Source: Marivirga tractuosa DSM 4126 (GTDB taxonomy: Bacteria; Bacteroidota; Bacteroidia; Cytophagales; Cyclobacteriaceae). Taken from it: DNA of 64,000 nt. Below, piece by piece: positions 27,743 to 38,500 of this stretch. Below the pieces are notes generated by a model. It ran no database searches. It saw only the letters and a list, made by a program, of their open reading frames with translations, and was not told the DNA's origin. The stretch covers positions 496,001 through 560,000 of the forward strand of contig NC_014759.1 in assembly GCF_000183425.1 (NCBI RefSeq). The letters run 5' to 3'. The stretch's first letter is position 1. Each line of letters opens with the position of its first letter. Made by a program: the position numbers and the translations under genes.

Positions 27743-28780
27743 TTAGTCTACCAAAACATTCGAAATATAAGTGGTCTTGGTCAGCATCCATAACAGAAAA
27801 AAAACAATCGCCCATTTCAGGTAAACATCATAATAATCTTTAGTGTTTTTGTATCGAGTTTCTTTGATTTCTGCTTTTTCGTATTGGTCAATTATACTGA
27901 ATACTTCTTCCAAAGCTTGATTATCTGTTGCTCTATAAAATTGCCCCTCACCTATCTTGGCTATATTTTTAAGTCCTGTTACATCCATTGAATTTTCAAT
28001 GTAACGGGTTCTCCCGAAGAAATCTTTTCCATAAGGCACTTTACCCTCCTTGCCAATTGCAATGGTATAAATTTTAATACCATAAGCATTGGCCAGTTTT
28101 GCAGAAGTTTCAGGATCAATATTTCCTGCATTGTTATCGCCATCACTTAATAAAATCAAGACTTTGGATTTTGAATCAGATTCACGCATTCTGTTTGTTC
28201 CCACAGCCAGCGCACTTCCAATTGCAGTGCCTGAAGCTTCCATCATTTTAAAATCAATATCCGTAATCTGATTTTTCAACATTTTATAGTCAGTAGTTAA
28301 TGGAGATAAGGAGTAAGCTTCACCACTGAAAATGGTCAATCCTATTCTATCTTGAAACCTACCATCTATAAAATCATTGGCTACTTGCTTAGCTGCCTCC
28401 AAGCGATTAGGCGTGAAATCCTGAATCTTCATAGACTCTGAGATATCCAATACCAACATAATATCAATACCTTCAGTCCATTGCTCTACACGCTCGTTGG
28501 TTTGTTGCGGGCGTGCTAAGGCTAACAACATTAAAAGTGCTGAAAATAATAGTAGAATTAAGGGAATAAATCGGAGAATAGAAGAAAATTGAAAGCCTAT
28601 TCCTTCACCTCTAAAGGCAACCGGTACTTTGGGACTGAATCTACTTTTTAACCATTCTACCAATAAATATATAATGGGTAGAGCAATCATGGCATAAAAA
28701 GCCATAGGAAATTCATATTCAAAAGCCTTAAGTCTTTCAGGAGAAAACCAATCTAAACTAAACCAATTATTACTTTCCAT
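27743..28780 (-). CDS. BatA-type von Willebrand factor A membrane protein
   Basis: A 345-residue protein with two N-terminal membrane helices (about 28-45 and 68-88), a VWA domain (about 95-290) and a C-terminal helix (about 320-337). The metal-ion-dependent adhesion site is intact: DISESM near residue 108, with later Thr and Asp positions (SGTAIGSALA, LLSDGDNNAGN). It matches the BatA (Bacteroides aerotolerance) group, which works with MoxR ATPases and DUF58 proteins in envelope-associated assembly. Its start overlaps the end of the upstream gene by 11 bp, showing one operon with the two following entries. BatB, BatC and MoxR are not nearby. Confidence 0.88.
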   Translation of the reverse strand: MESNNWFSLDWFSPERLKAFEYEFPMAFYAMIALPIIYLLVEWLKSRFSPKVPVAFRGEGIGFQFSSILRFIPLILLLFSALLMLLALARPQQTNERVEQWTEGIDIMLVLDISESMKIQDFTPNRLEAAKQVANDFIDGRFQDRIGLTIFSGEAYSLSPLTTDYKMLKNQITDIDFKMMEASGTAIGSALAVGTNRMRESDSKSKVLILLSDGDNNAGNIDPETSAKLANAYGIKIYTIAIGKEGKVPYGKDFFGRTRYIENSMDVTGLKNIAKIGEGQFYRATDNQALEEVFSIIDQYEKAEIKETRYKNTKDYYDVYLKWAIVFFLLWMLTKTTYISNVLVD

Positions 28781-29660
28781 CTGCTATAGCTTTAATTCTT
28801 TCTTCTAAAATTACATCAGCATAACTCAATAGGAATTGGAAAGCTTCTGTAGCATTCTCCCTTCCTTTTGAAGAATAAATCGTTCTGTCAATGGACTTTA
28901 AATTCTCATATAACTCTTCATTTTGTTTCATTTGGTTGATTTCTTTACTAGTAAGCTTAGCATAAGGCGATTTGGAAATAAATTCAGCATGCTTTTTCCA
29001 GGTATAAAGCAATTTTTCGATTTTCCCTACAGGCATTTCTCCTACCGCGGTTAATTTGCTTTCAAATGAAATCCTAAACTTTTTATGTCGTTTATTCAAT
29101 CGCCAGACTTGCCATTTCTTTCTTAATTTTTTACCAAAGATTATAATTACTAGTAGAATTATAATACCAAGTGCAATTAGAAAAGCAATTAAATAAGGAT
29201 AATTGAAGTCTTTATCTAGCCGAGTGATGATCGCATCAGTTTTCATTTGCAGAGTGTCGCTCACTGCTTGAATCTGCTCTTGCAAATAGATGGAATCCAT
29301 TTTGGCATAAACTGCAGTGCTATCATTGCCTTCAACAATAAATACGGGCAGTTTGAGGTTTTGTACTTTATCAATTTCAAATGAGGTTAAAATATAAACT
29401 ACACTATCAAAGCTTTGAATGCTATCAGATTTCGTTGGAAAAAACTTCTTGCTTGTATACTCGAAAGGAGCATAATCATATAGAGAATCAGGCATTAAAA
29501 CCTGAAAGTTCGCTGGGTAACGAATACTCAAACTATATTTTACTGGCTCTCCAATCGCCATACTGTCTTGAAGGAATTTTCCTTTCGGCTCGATTTGTTG
29601 CCCGAGTAAATTTATGATAAATGCAAGACTGAAAATTAAGCTCAACCCGTATTTCTTCAT
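28770..29660 (-). CDS. Bat-operon membrane protein (BatD/DUF4381-like position)
   Basis: A 296-residue protein with a signal peptide (MKKYGLSLIFSLAFIINLLG), a periplasmic beta-rich domain (about 20-150), one membrane helix (about 157-175, YLIAFLIALGIIILLVIII) and a basic cytoplasmic domain. I recognise the gene by position and architecture and not by a strong motif: the gene between DUF58 and BatA in Bacteroidota operons usually encodes such a one-helix protein. It overlaps the DUF58 gene by 4 bp and the batA-like gene by 11 bp, so translation is coupled. Specific function is unknown. Confidence 0.7.
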   Translation of the reverse strand: MKKYGLSLIFSLAFIINLLGQQIEPKGKFLQDSMAIGEPVKYSLSIRYPANFQVLMPDSLYDYAPFEYTSKKFFPTKSDSIQSFDSVVYILTSFEIDKVQNLKLPVFIVEGNDSTAVYAKMDSIYLQEQIQAVSDTLQMKTDAIITRLDKDFNYPYLIAFLIALGIIILLVIIIFGKKLRKKWQVWRLNKRHKKFRISFESKLTAVGEMPVGKIEKLLYTWKKHAEFISKSPYAKLTSKEINQMKQNEELYENLKSIDRTIYSSKGRENATEAFQFLLSYADVILEERIKAIADGK

Positions 29661-30535
29661 GCTTTTTTCTTGCTTAAATTCCTGATTTTAAATAGTTTAA
29701 TTAATTTGGATGTATAGTCTTCCTGCGTGTCAATAAGCAAATAATCTGCTTGATTTCTTTTACAAATATCCTTTAATTCCGCAGAATGATCTTTATTTTT
29801 TTGCTGAAAATGCTTTTTAAATGTTGCACTTGAAGTATTCACCCATCGGGTCTTGCCTGTTTCTTTATCTTTGATAGGCACGATGCCCAACATAGGCAAA
29901 TCAGTTTCCAATTTATCTTTGATATGAATGACAATTAAGTCATGCTTACGAGCCAACGCTTTTAAATGATGCTCATATCCTTCATCTACAAAATCACTGA
30001 TCAAAAATATAACGCTTCTTCTTTTAACCAATCCCAATAAATAGGAAAGACCTTTATCTAAACTGGTCTTTAAGGACTGTGGTTTTAAGTCAAAAAGTCT
30101 TGTTATGGCATAATAACCATGCTTTTGACCTTTACCAGGTTTCACATAAAGCTCCCTTTGATCGGAGAAGCCTACCATCCCAACCTGACTCCCTTCTTTT
30201 AAAGCAGAAATGCATAAAATACCAGCTATTTCTTTAGCGATATCAGATTTCTGCTTTCCCTCAAGGCCAATTTCCTGTGATGCACTTACATCTATCAGGA
30301 AATAGACATTCTGTTCTTTATCTTCCTTAAAAGTTTTTACAAAGGTCCCATGTCCCTTAGCAGAAACATTCCAATCGATGGTTCGCACATCATCTCCATA
30401 TTGATATGGACGTACATCATCAAATTCCAAACCTGAACCTTTAAATACAGAATGAAAATCTCCCTGCATTTGGTTGTTTACGGCTTTTCGAATTTTTATT
30501 TCATATTTTCGAAGCTTTTTAAAGAGCTCCCTCAT
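29657..30535 (-). CDS. DUF58 family protein (VWA-related, MoxR-associated)
   Basis: A 292-residue cytoplasmic protein of the DUF58 family. The family hallmarks are the GSGLEFDDVRPYQYGDDVRT block (about 34-53) with IDWNVSAK, and a degenerate VWA-like fold with FLIDVSAS at about 81-88. DUF58 proteins are encoded with MoxR AAA ATPases and Bat proteins and probably act as adaptors. It is the first gene of a three-gene minus-strand operon and overlaps the next gene by 4 bp. No moxR gene lies just upstream; the next gene is divergent, so the MoxR partner must be elsewhere. Confidence 0.9.
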   Translation of the reverse strand: MRELFKKLRKYEIKIRKAVNNQMQGDFHSVFKGSGLEFDDVRPYQYGDDVRTIDWNVSAKGHGTFVKTFKEDKEQNVYFLIDVSASQEIGLEGKQKSDIAKEIAGILCISALKEGSQVGMVGFSDQRELYVKPGKGQKHGYYAITRLFDLKPQSLKTSLDKGLSYLLGLVKRRSVIFLISDFVDEGYEHHLKALARKHDLIVIHIKDKLETDLPMLGIVPIKDKETGKTRWVNTSSATFKKHFQQKNKDHSAELKDICKRNQADYLLIDTQEDYTSKLIKLFKIRNLSKKKA

Positions 30536-30671
30536 AATAGGTCTTTTAAATTGTTAATTTTGCAATCCATAAAACTCAAACGAAAAAGATAACGATAATT
30601 GTCATTATCAGTTTACAAAAATATAATTGGCAACGAATTTGATGAAGCCAATTGTAATATTAAGTATAAAA

Positions 30672-31040
30672 ATGAGAAAACTTAGCTACATCATCGCAAT
30701 ATTAATAATAGTTTCCTGTAGTGGAAAAGAAGAGCGGCCAAAAGGCGTAATTCCACCAGAAAAAATGGCCATAATTCTTTCAGATATTTATTTGGCTGAA
30801 CATAAAGCAAGCAATATTGCTGTGAGACAGGATTCTTCAAGAATAATTTTACGACACTATGAATTGAAAATATTTGAAGATCACGATACCAATGATTCTA
30901 TCTACAAAGAGAGCTTTAAATACTATTTAGAGCATCCTGAGCAACTGGAAACAATTTACGATATCGTAATTGATACTGTTAGCTTACGGAATCAAGTTAA
31001 TGAAGCTAATAACTTGAGAAAAGACAGTAATAAAAAATAA
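30672..31040 (+). CDS. DUF4296 lipoprotein
   Basis: A 122-residue lipoprotein with signal MRKLSYIIAILIIVSCSG. ATG at 30672 was chosen over the upstream in-frame ATG at 30627 because only it gives a lipobox. The mature part starts with VIPPEKMAIILSDIYLAEH, the DUF4296 signature found across Bacteroidota, where it occurs as a small envelope protein of unknown function. It ends 15 bp before mutS2 and is probably co-transcribed with it. Confidence 0.85.
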   Translation: MRKLSYIIAILIIVSCSGKEERPKGVIPPEKMAIILSDIYLAEHKASNIAVRQDSSRIILRHYELKIFEDHDTNDSIYKESFKYYLEHPEQLETIYDIVIDTVSLRNQVNEANNLRKDSNKK

Positions 31041-31055
31041 ACCTCCAATGATTTT

Positions 31056-33452
31056 ATGATATTACCCCTTGATTTTGAACAAAGGATTGGATTTGATAAA
31101 GTAAGAGATTTGATTTCTGCTGAGTGTAGCAGTAACTTGGGGCAAGAAATCGTGGAGAAAATGGGCTATATTCGAAAATTCGATAAGCTAGAACCGCTCC
31201 TACTTCAAACCGATGAATTTCTTAAAATCTTTCATTCTGGAGAATATTTTCCTTCAGGGAATTTCATTGATGTTAGCCATTTTATAAAAAGGGCTAAAGT
31301 CAACGGGGCTTTTCTAACTGAAGAGGAATTTTTTGATTTAAAGTTAAGCCTTAAAACCATCTTGGATTGTATTTCTTTCTTCGATGAATTTGAAGAGGAA
31401 TATCCTTATCTTTTTAACTTGCGAAAGGCGGTAAATCTAGAGCCTGATTTATACAAAGCCATAGATGCTAAAATAGATGAAAGAGGCAGTTTAAGAAATA
31501 ATGCTAGTTCAGCTTTACAGCAGATTAGAAGCGATATTTTCAGAGCTCAAGCCCAACTTAGAAGACAAGTTGAGAAGATCTATAAACAAGCATCTGCCAA
31601 CAAATATACCCCAGAAGATGCTTCTATCACTGTTCGTGACGGGAGGATTGTAATCCCCGTTTTAGCGGAATATAAAAGAAGGGTGAAAGGATTTATCCAT
31701 GATCAATCTGGTACAGGTCAGACAGTTTATATTGAACCTACAGAAGCCTTAGAATTAAATAATGAGGTAAGAGAGCTGCAATATGCAGAACGTAGAGAAA
31801 TCGTTAAGATTTTGACCCAATTGACTGCTCTCGTAAAACCTGAACTGGAAAACCTGGAAAAAGCTTATAAATTCTTAGCCATCGTGGATTTCATAAGAGC
31901 CAAGGCTCGGTTTGCTCAGAAAATTGGAGCTGTTTTTCCACAACTGGAAAATTCAAGAATAATTGAATTTAGAAATGCAGAACACCCTTTATTAAAACTT
32001 AGCCTTGCTGAACAAAATAAAAAAGTGATCCCGCTTTCCATCCAATTGAAAGGGGATAAAAGGATATTGATCATTTCTGGGCCCAATGCAGGTGGTAAAT
32101 CAGTAGCATTGAAAACGGTGGGACTTTTGCAATTTATGCTGCAATGCGGATTACTCATTCCTGTCCACCCTGACAGTAAATGTGGAATTTTTGCCAATCT
32201 ATTTATTGATATTGGCGATCAACAAAGTATTGAAAATGATTTGAGTACGTACAGTTCTCATCTCCAGAATATGAAAAACTTCCTTTTGAATTCTAATAAA
32301 CAAACCTTGTTTTTGATTGATGAATTTGGAACAGGAACAGAACCTAGATTTGGTGGAGCTATTGCAGAATCTATTTTAGAGGAATTGTATAGCCAGAAAG
32401 CGTTTGGTGTGATTACCACTCATTATGACAATATCAAAAATTTTGCAGTAAAAAACCAGAATGTCATTAATGGTGCTATGAAATTTGATGAGCGAAATCT
32501 GGAGCCACTTTATGAATTGGAAATAGGTAAGCCAGGAAGTTCATTTGCTATTGAAGTAGCGGAGAAAATGGGCATCCCTCCCACTATTTTGAATAAGGCC
32601 AAAGGGAAAATTGGTACAGAGCGCGTGAATTATGACAAGCTTCTAAATCAGCTAGGAAAGGAAAAACGAGAACTAGAAGCCAAGATTAAGGAAATTCAGA
32701 AAAGAGAAGAGCATCTAGAAAAAAGTGCTCAGGATTATGATGAACTCAATGAGTTTCTAAAAACCCAAAAGAAACAAATCATCACAGAAGCAAAGCAAGA
32801 AGCGAAATCTATCATTAAAGAGGCCAATAAAAGAGTTGAGCAAGCGATCAGGGAAATAAAAGAATCTCAAGCAGAAAAGGAACGGACCAAAAAGGCTCGT
32901 AAACAGTTGAGTGATTACGATCAAAAGATGGAGCCCCTTGTCGAGAATAAACCCGCTAAATCATCAAAACCAGTCTTCAAAACTGCTGAAGGGGAAATCA
33001 AAGTGGGTGATTATGTGAAAATTAAGGGCCAGGATACTATCGGTGAAGTTTTATCATTGGGACAAAAAGAAGCCGAAATCATGCTGGGAGAGCTTAAATC
33101 AAAAATTAAGTTAAACCGACTGGAAAGAATGTCTAAAACAGCTATTAAGAAAGAGAAAAAGAAAAGTTTTTCTGGGACTTCCACTGGCATGATAGAACGC
33201 AGCACCAATTTCAAGCATCAGATTGATGTAAGAGGAATGCGAGCAGAAGAAGCCATTCAGGCAGTAGACAGATTTATAGATGATGCTATGGTGTTAGGCT
33301 ATAATGAAGTCAGCATTTTGCACGGAAGAGGCGATGGCATCCTTAGGAAATTTATCAGAGACTACTTAAAGCAGTATAATTATGTGAAGTCATTAAAAAA
33401 CGAACATGAGGAAAGAGGTGGTGATGGGATTACTTTGGTGGGATTGAGTTGA
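31056..33452 (+). CDS. mutS2: Endonuclease MutS2 (Smr domain)
   Basis: A 798-residue MutS2. The family includes suppressors of homologous recombination and, in Bacillus, a ribosome-collision splitting factor. The N-terminal clamp/lever helices (1-310) are followed by the ABC-type ATPase with Walker A ISGPNAGGKSVALKT at about 341, Walker B TLFLIDEFGTGTEP at about 420 and a switch TTHYDN. A long Lys/Glu-rich coiled coil (about 515-620) follows, then a KOW-like segment (about 648-690), and a C-terminal Smr nuclease domain (about 722-798) with IDVRGMRAEEA and LHGRGDGILR. It lacks the MutS mismatch-recognition domain, as expected. Starts 15 bp after the DUF4296 gene. Confidence 0.96.
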   Translation: MILPLDFEQRIGFDKVRDLISAECSSNLGQEIVEKMGYIRKFDKLEPLLLQTDEFLKIFHSGEYFPSGNFIDVSHFIKRAKVNGAFLTEEEFFDLKLSLKTILDCISFFDEFEEEYPYLFNLRKAVNLEPDLYKAIDAKIDERGSLRNNASSALQQIRSDIFRAQAQLRRQVEKIYKQASANKYTPEDASITVRDGRIVIPVLAEYKRRVKGFIHDQSGTGQTVYIEPTEALELNNEVRELQYAERREIVKILTQLTALVKPELENLEKAYKFLAIVDFIRAKARFAQKIGAVFPQLENSRIIEFRNAEHPLLKLSLAEQNKKVIPLSIQLKGDKRILIISGPNAGGKSVALKTVGLLQFMLQCGLLIPVHPDSKCGIFANLFIDIGDQQSIENDLSTYSSHLQNMKNFLLNSNKQTLFLIDEFGTGTEPRFGGAIAESILEELYSQKAFGVITTHYDNIKNFAVKNQNVINGAMKFDERNLEPLYELEIGKPGSSFAIEVAEKMGIPPTILNKAKGKIGTERVNYDKLLNQLGKEKRELEAKIKEIQKREEHLEKSAQDYDELNEFLKTQKKQIITEAKQEAKSIIKEANKRVEQAIREIKESQAEKERTKKARKQLSDYDQKMEPLVENKPAKSSKPVFKTAEGEIKVGDYVKIKGQDTIGEVLSLGQKEAEIMLGELKSKIKLNRLERMSKTAIKKEKKKSFSGTSTGMIERSTNFKHQIDVRGMRAEEAIQAVDRFIDDAMVLGYNEVSILHGRGDGILRKFIRDYLKQYNYVKSLKNEHEERGGDGITLVGLS

Positions 33453-33501
33453 TATGTCAAGTCCTAAAATAGGGTTGCAGTTTTACAATACAAAAATAAT
33501 T

Positions 33502-33533
33502 AAATAGCATCAGGAATTTTCTTGATGCTATTT
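33502..33533 (+). terminator. Rho-independent terminator after mutS2
   Basis: Perfect 11-bp stem aaatagcatca/tgatgctattt with a 10-nt loop, followed by further T residues, about 50 bp after the mutS2 stop. Confidence 0.8.
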
Positions 33534-33630
33534 TTCATATTTATCTCTATACTTTAAAGAGATATAAATTACCGTATTAAGCTTTGAATATATACAGGCG
33601 GTCTTCCACACAAAATAAGCCTCCTCTTTT

Positions 33631-34056
33631 TTACTCAGACATGGTAGATAATTGAATCCAGAATTCCTCTATCTGAAGTATTGCTTTTAAAAAATCATCC
33701 ATATCTAAGGGCTTTTTGACATAACTATTAGCATGGCTTTCATAAGCCTTATCTATATCCTTGGGATTGGAAGAAGTAGTTAACATTACCACAGGTATCT
33801 TTTTCAAGACTTTATCCTCTTTTATGCTCTTTAAAACCTCATGGCCATTATAAATAGGAATATTAATATCAAGAAGAATTAGGTCGGGCCTTACTGCATG
33901 GGAGTATTCTCCTCTTTGAAAAACATAATCTAAAGCTTGCTCTCCATTTTTAACAACATTAATTTCTGTTTTTATTTTGCTTTCTTCAAATGCTTCTAAT
34001 GTAAGAATTATATCCCCCTCATTATCTTCTACTAACAAAATATTGGCTTGCTTCAT
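33631..34056 (-). CDS. Single-domain response regulator (Rcp1/CheY-like)
   Basis: A 141-residue receiver-only protein with VEDNEGDIILTLEAF at the N terminus, which is typical of Rcp1-type regulators paired with phytochrome-like kinases. The phosphoacceptor Asp is in LILLDINIPIYNGHE (about residue 62), and the conserved Thr/Ser and Lys are in VVMLTTSSNPKD and SYVKKPLD. It carries no output domain, so it probably passes phosphate on or acts by protein contact. It lies 158 bp downstream of two kinases whose catalytic domains are of the SHDLQEPLR phytochrome-like type; this supports a local relay. Confidence 0.9.
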   Translation of the reverse strand: MKQANILLVEDNEGDIILTLEAFEESKIKTEINVVKNGEQALDYVFQRGEYSHAVRPDLILLDINIPIYNGHEVLKSIKEDKVLKKIPVVMLTTSSNPKDIDKAYESHANSYVKKPLDMDDFLKAILQIEEFWIQLSTMSE

Positions 34057-34214
34057 TTTGATTGGAATTATTACGATTCATAAAATATCAAAGCTGTATC
34101 AATAAAAAAATTGATTCAAGCAACATAGTTGCGATTTGCATTTCGCGACCTAGTCTATTTCTTATGCTCGTTTAATGTTTACTATTTACTATTCGCAAAA
34201 TTAAACAATTTATA

Positions 34215-35549
34215 TCATTTAGGGATAGTAAAATAAAATATTGAGCCGTTTTCTTTTTCAGATTTGACCCAAATTTCCCCTCCCCAAGACTTCACATGTT
34301 TCTTGGCAATGGGCAAGCCAACTCCCATACCTTCATATTCGTTTCGATTATGTAGTTGTTGAAATATGAGAAATATTTTATCGAAAAATTTAGGATCAAT
34401 TCCAATGCCATTGTCTTTGATGGAAAAACACCATTCATCTCTATTTTCTATCGCTTCGATTTCTATCTGAGGTGCAATTCCTTCCTTTGAGTATTTAATG
34501 GCATTATCTAATAATGAGTGAAGTACCTGAGCCATTGCTACTTTATTGGCACTTAAGGTTGGCAGTTCCCCTGAGACAATAGTTACTGATTTTTCAGAGA
34601 TAACACTTGCTCTTAAGTCTATAAAATCTGAGACTATTTGATTCACATCAACCATTTCAAGATCTTCAGTTGTTCTGCCTGCTCTTGAATAATCCAACAA
34701 ATTCAGGATAATCTGCTTCATCCGCATTGCCCCTTCTGAAGCAAAATGGATATATTGGAGTGCCTTTTCATCCAATTGACCTCGGTAATTAGCGTTCAAT
34801 TTATTCATAAAACTAGATACCAACCTTAAAGGCTCCTGCAGGTCGTGGGATGCCACAAATACATATTCCTCAAGTTCAGCATTCTTAAGCTGTAATGCAT
34901 CCTGACTTTTCTCAAGTTCATTCCTTAGTCTGTTCTGCTCATTGATATGGTTTTCCAGTCCACTGAAAATTTTAGGAATGAGCGCTGAAGACAAGTAGCA
35001 AACGAAAATAACATTAGAACTAACGGCAACCCATTCATTGACAGAACTCATATCAACATTATATTCAAAATCCAGCAACTCGAAATGTATGGTAAGACCA
35101 AACATTACCGATATTAACAAAACGAGATGGCTCCACCAATAAGCATATTTATTGTCAAAGATAATGATAGAGAAAACACAAGCTGCATAGAAATAAATCA
35201 AAACTGAACCTGAAGAAGGTGAGGTAAAAACATTTAACATGGTGGCAAAAGCATATACGGTTAAAGAAAAAATTAATTTCCTCACCTTTACTTTAACGCT
35301 AGGGGCAAATGCAATAAAAAGCATCAGCCCAATAGTGATAAAATGCAGTATTGTTATATACTCTTTATTTTCAAATGTGATTAAAAACAAAGACGGGATT
35401 AACGCAATGAAACAAAGGGGCAACACAAAAATCATGGTGGTGGAAAACAGTGTGTTTCTCCAATAATTTACACTGTCTCCAGATTCTTCATTGCTTAGAG
35501 AACAGTTCCTTCTAATAGTATCCTTATATTTTTGCCAAATATTTCTCAT
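34215..35549 (-). CDS. Six-helix membrane histidine kinase
   Basis: A 444-residue kinase. Translation most likely starts at ATG 35549, which overlaps the TGA of the upstream kinase gene by one base (TGATG), a coupled start; an upstream in-frame ATG would force a 76-bp overlap. About six membrane helices fill residues 35-195, with no large loop, so the sensor is the membrane bundle itself. A short coiled coil leads to HisKA with VASHDLQEPLRLVSSF (His about 232) and HATPase with KDNGIGIDPKFF and GVGLPIAKKH. Its catalytic half is closely similar to that of the upstream gene, pointing to a tandem duplication of the kinase core with different input domains. Confidence 0.88.
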   Translation of the reverse strand: MRNIWQKYKDTIRRNCSLSNEESGDSVNYWRNTLFSTTMIFVLPLCFIALIPSLFLITFENKEYITILHFITIGLMLFIAFAPSVKVKVRKLIFSLTVYAFATMLNVFTSPSSGSVLIYFYAACVFSIIIFDNKYAYWWSHLVLLISVMFGLTIHFELLDFEYNVDMSSVNEWVAVSSNVIFVCYLSSALIPKIFSGLENHINEQNRLRNELEKSQDALQLKNAELEEYVFVASHDLQEPLRLVSSFMNKLNANYRGQLDEKALQYIHFASEGAMRMKQIILNLLDYSRAGRTTEDLEMVDVNQIVSDFIDLRASVISEKSVTIVSGELPTLSANKVAMAQVLHSLLDNAIKYSKEGIAPQIEIEAIENRDEWCFSIKDNGIGIDPKFFDKIFLIFQQLHNRNEYEGMGVGLPIAKKHVKSWGGEIWVKSEKENGSIFYFTIPK

Positions 35550-38500
35550 CAAGCTTTTGGTATGGTAAAATAGAATGTAGAACCTTCTCCTATAGTTGAT
35601 TCGATTCGAATAGTTCCTCCCCACGATTCTACATGTTTCTTAGCAATGGCCAAACCTATACCAGAACCGGAGAATTCATCTCTGTTGTGAAGCCTTTGAA
35701 AAATAATGAAGATCTTTTCAAAAAACTTAGGTTCAATTCCTATTCCGTTGTCTTCCACTTTAAATTGCCAAAAACCGTCAAGATCTTCGGCATCAATTTT
35801 TATAATTGGATGTACTCCCTTTCTTGAATATTTAATGGCATTATCAAGTAAGCAATGGATCGTTTGGGTCAAGGGTGCTGGATAAGATTTTACGGTAGGT
35901 AAATTATAAACCTCAAGCCTAACATTTTTTTCGCTGATTGCCTTTTTTCTTAATATTTTGTAGTCATCTACAATTTTTTTCGTGCTGACCTTCACTTGAG
36001 ACATATTCAATTTCCCAGCCCTAGAGTAATCCAATAAGTCCAATATGATCGTTTTCATACGCTTAGCTCCATCAGTAGCAAAACCAATATATTGAAGTGC
36101 TTTATCATCTAGCTGATCTTCATATTTTCTCTTTAATAAATCCATGAAACTAGTTACCATTCTTAAAGGCTCCTGTAAATCATGAGAAGCTATATAAGCA
36201 AATTGCTCCAACTCCTGATTAGTCAATTCTAATTCATGAGTATGTTTTTTTAGAGAATCATTCAGTTCAATCAATTGCTTTTCAAAATTCTTCCTTTCAG
36301 TGATATCCGTCATGGCGCCTATCATTCTTATCGCTTCTCCTTGCTGATTTCTCACTATTAAAGCACGATCTCTTACATAAACTATTTCGTCTTTATTATT
36401 AAAAATGCGGTATTGCATTTCCCAGCGCTTGCAAGAAGAATCTTGTAGGGCTGACTGTAAACTCTCTTGCACATTTTTCATATCTTCCTGATGGAAGCTG
36501 TCTCGCCAGAATTCTTTTTCTTCTAACCTTTTAACAGTGCCTTCACCAAAGAAACGGTCGATGGCATCAGACCTATAAAAGCTGTCACTTAAAATATCCC
36601 AATCCCAGATGGCGTCTGATGTTGCTTCGGTAACTTTTTCAAATCTTTCATTGGCTTGAACTAGACGAAGATCAGCTTCCTTCTTGAATGTCACATCTTT
36701 GAAATAGATCGATAAACCCTCTGGAGAAGGATATGCAGATACAGTAAACCATTTATTAACTGTAGGATAATACTCCTCAAACTCTACGTCTTCGCCAGTC
36801 TCCATTGCTTTATGATAGTGGCGATAGAAATCAGAATCAATGGCATCAGCATATACATCCCATAAATTCTTCCCTACAATTTCCTCACGCTTTCTACCCA
36901 ATACGTTTTCTGCTTCTTTATTCCAATAAGTAATCTCCCAATTTCTATCTACGGCAAAGAATGCATCACCTATACTTTCCAGTATATTATTCTTTTCTTG
37001 TAATGCAAGCTCAACTTGTTCTTTTGCAATTTTTTCCTTGGTAATGTCCCAATTGGTACCTACCATGCGAATTGCTTTTCCGTTTTTATCTCTTTCGATC
37101 AAGCCATTGGCTTGGAGATAATGTATAGAATTATCTTTCCAAATGATACGGAAATTGCTATCAAATTCAGACACTCCATCTATAGCATTTTGGACATCTT
37201 TGTTTGCTTGTTGAATATCATCAGGATGCACCATTACTTCAAAAGCCTCGTATGCACCTTTAAATTCAGAAGGATTTATATTGAAGATTTCGTACATTTT
37301 GTCATCCCATATCAATTTATTTCGTACAATATCCCAATCCCATATTCCTATACTAGCAGCCTCAGTAGCTAATTGAAGACGCTCAGTTACTGATTTCAAT
37401 TCTTGTTCTGCAAATTTTTGTTCCGTTATATCCTGAATTGCGCCATATAGCCTTCTTGCTTTTCCGCCTATTACATCAACTTTACCAGAAGTCTTCACCC
37501 AAATTTTATTACCCTTTGCCGTGATAAATGGTAGTTCCAAATTATAGGGCGTATGGTTTTCTATGGCTTCTGTAACTGCTTTATTAATAATGGGCTGTGC
37601 TTCCTTCGCATAAAAATGGATACCTTTTTCTACTTTGGGAGCCTTGCCCGGAGGCAGCTCATAGATTTGGAAAGTTTGATCTGAAAAATAGGGTGTCATG
37701 GTCTTTAAATTTAAATCCCAGCCACCGATTTTCCCCATTTTTGAGACCTGCTCTAATAACTCCTCGTTTTTGGTTTCTGCTGTAATATCTAAAATTACCG
37801 AGTTGAACACGACTGTGCCATCAGTCAAATAAGCAGGTGAACCGTAACCTAAATGAGTTTTCAATTCTCCGTTAGGCATCACATACTTCCACTGGGCCGA
37901 CCACTTTGATTTGCTTGTAACAGACTCATGAATACTATTTTGTACATATTCCATATCACCCCCCAATAGAATTTGATTCCAGACCAATTGATTATTATCC
38001 ATTACTTCATCAGATGCAAATCCCCAAATCTCTTGTGCGCCTTTGGTTATAGCTTTTAAAGCATCTGTACCATCGGCATAAAGATGATATTGAAAAACCA
38101 CCCCCGGTAGATTGTCCGCTAGGGTTTGTAATCGGCTTTCAGCTTCTTTACGATCGGTGATATCTTCACAAATTGTTACCGTTTTAAGGGGCTTCCCTTT
38201 TTCATCTCTAATGAAGGCTACGTGTAGACGGACCCAAACAATAGTCCCGTCTTTTTTTAGATAACGCTTTTCATTTCTATATTCCCCTTCTCCATGAGCT
38301 GCTTTACTGAATAATTCCCAATCCTTCTTCCTGTCATCTGGGTGCGTAAATTCCACAAAAGACATATTCAAGAGCTCATCAATGGTATAACCAGTGATAA
38401 CTTCGTAATAGGAATTAGCTAAGCTGATTTTTCCTGTTAAAGGATCAACTTGTGCTATTCCCAAGGTAGCAATATCAAAAATAGTCCTGAACTTTTCTTC

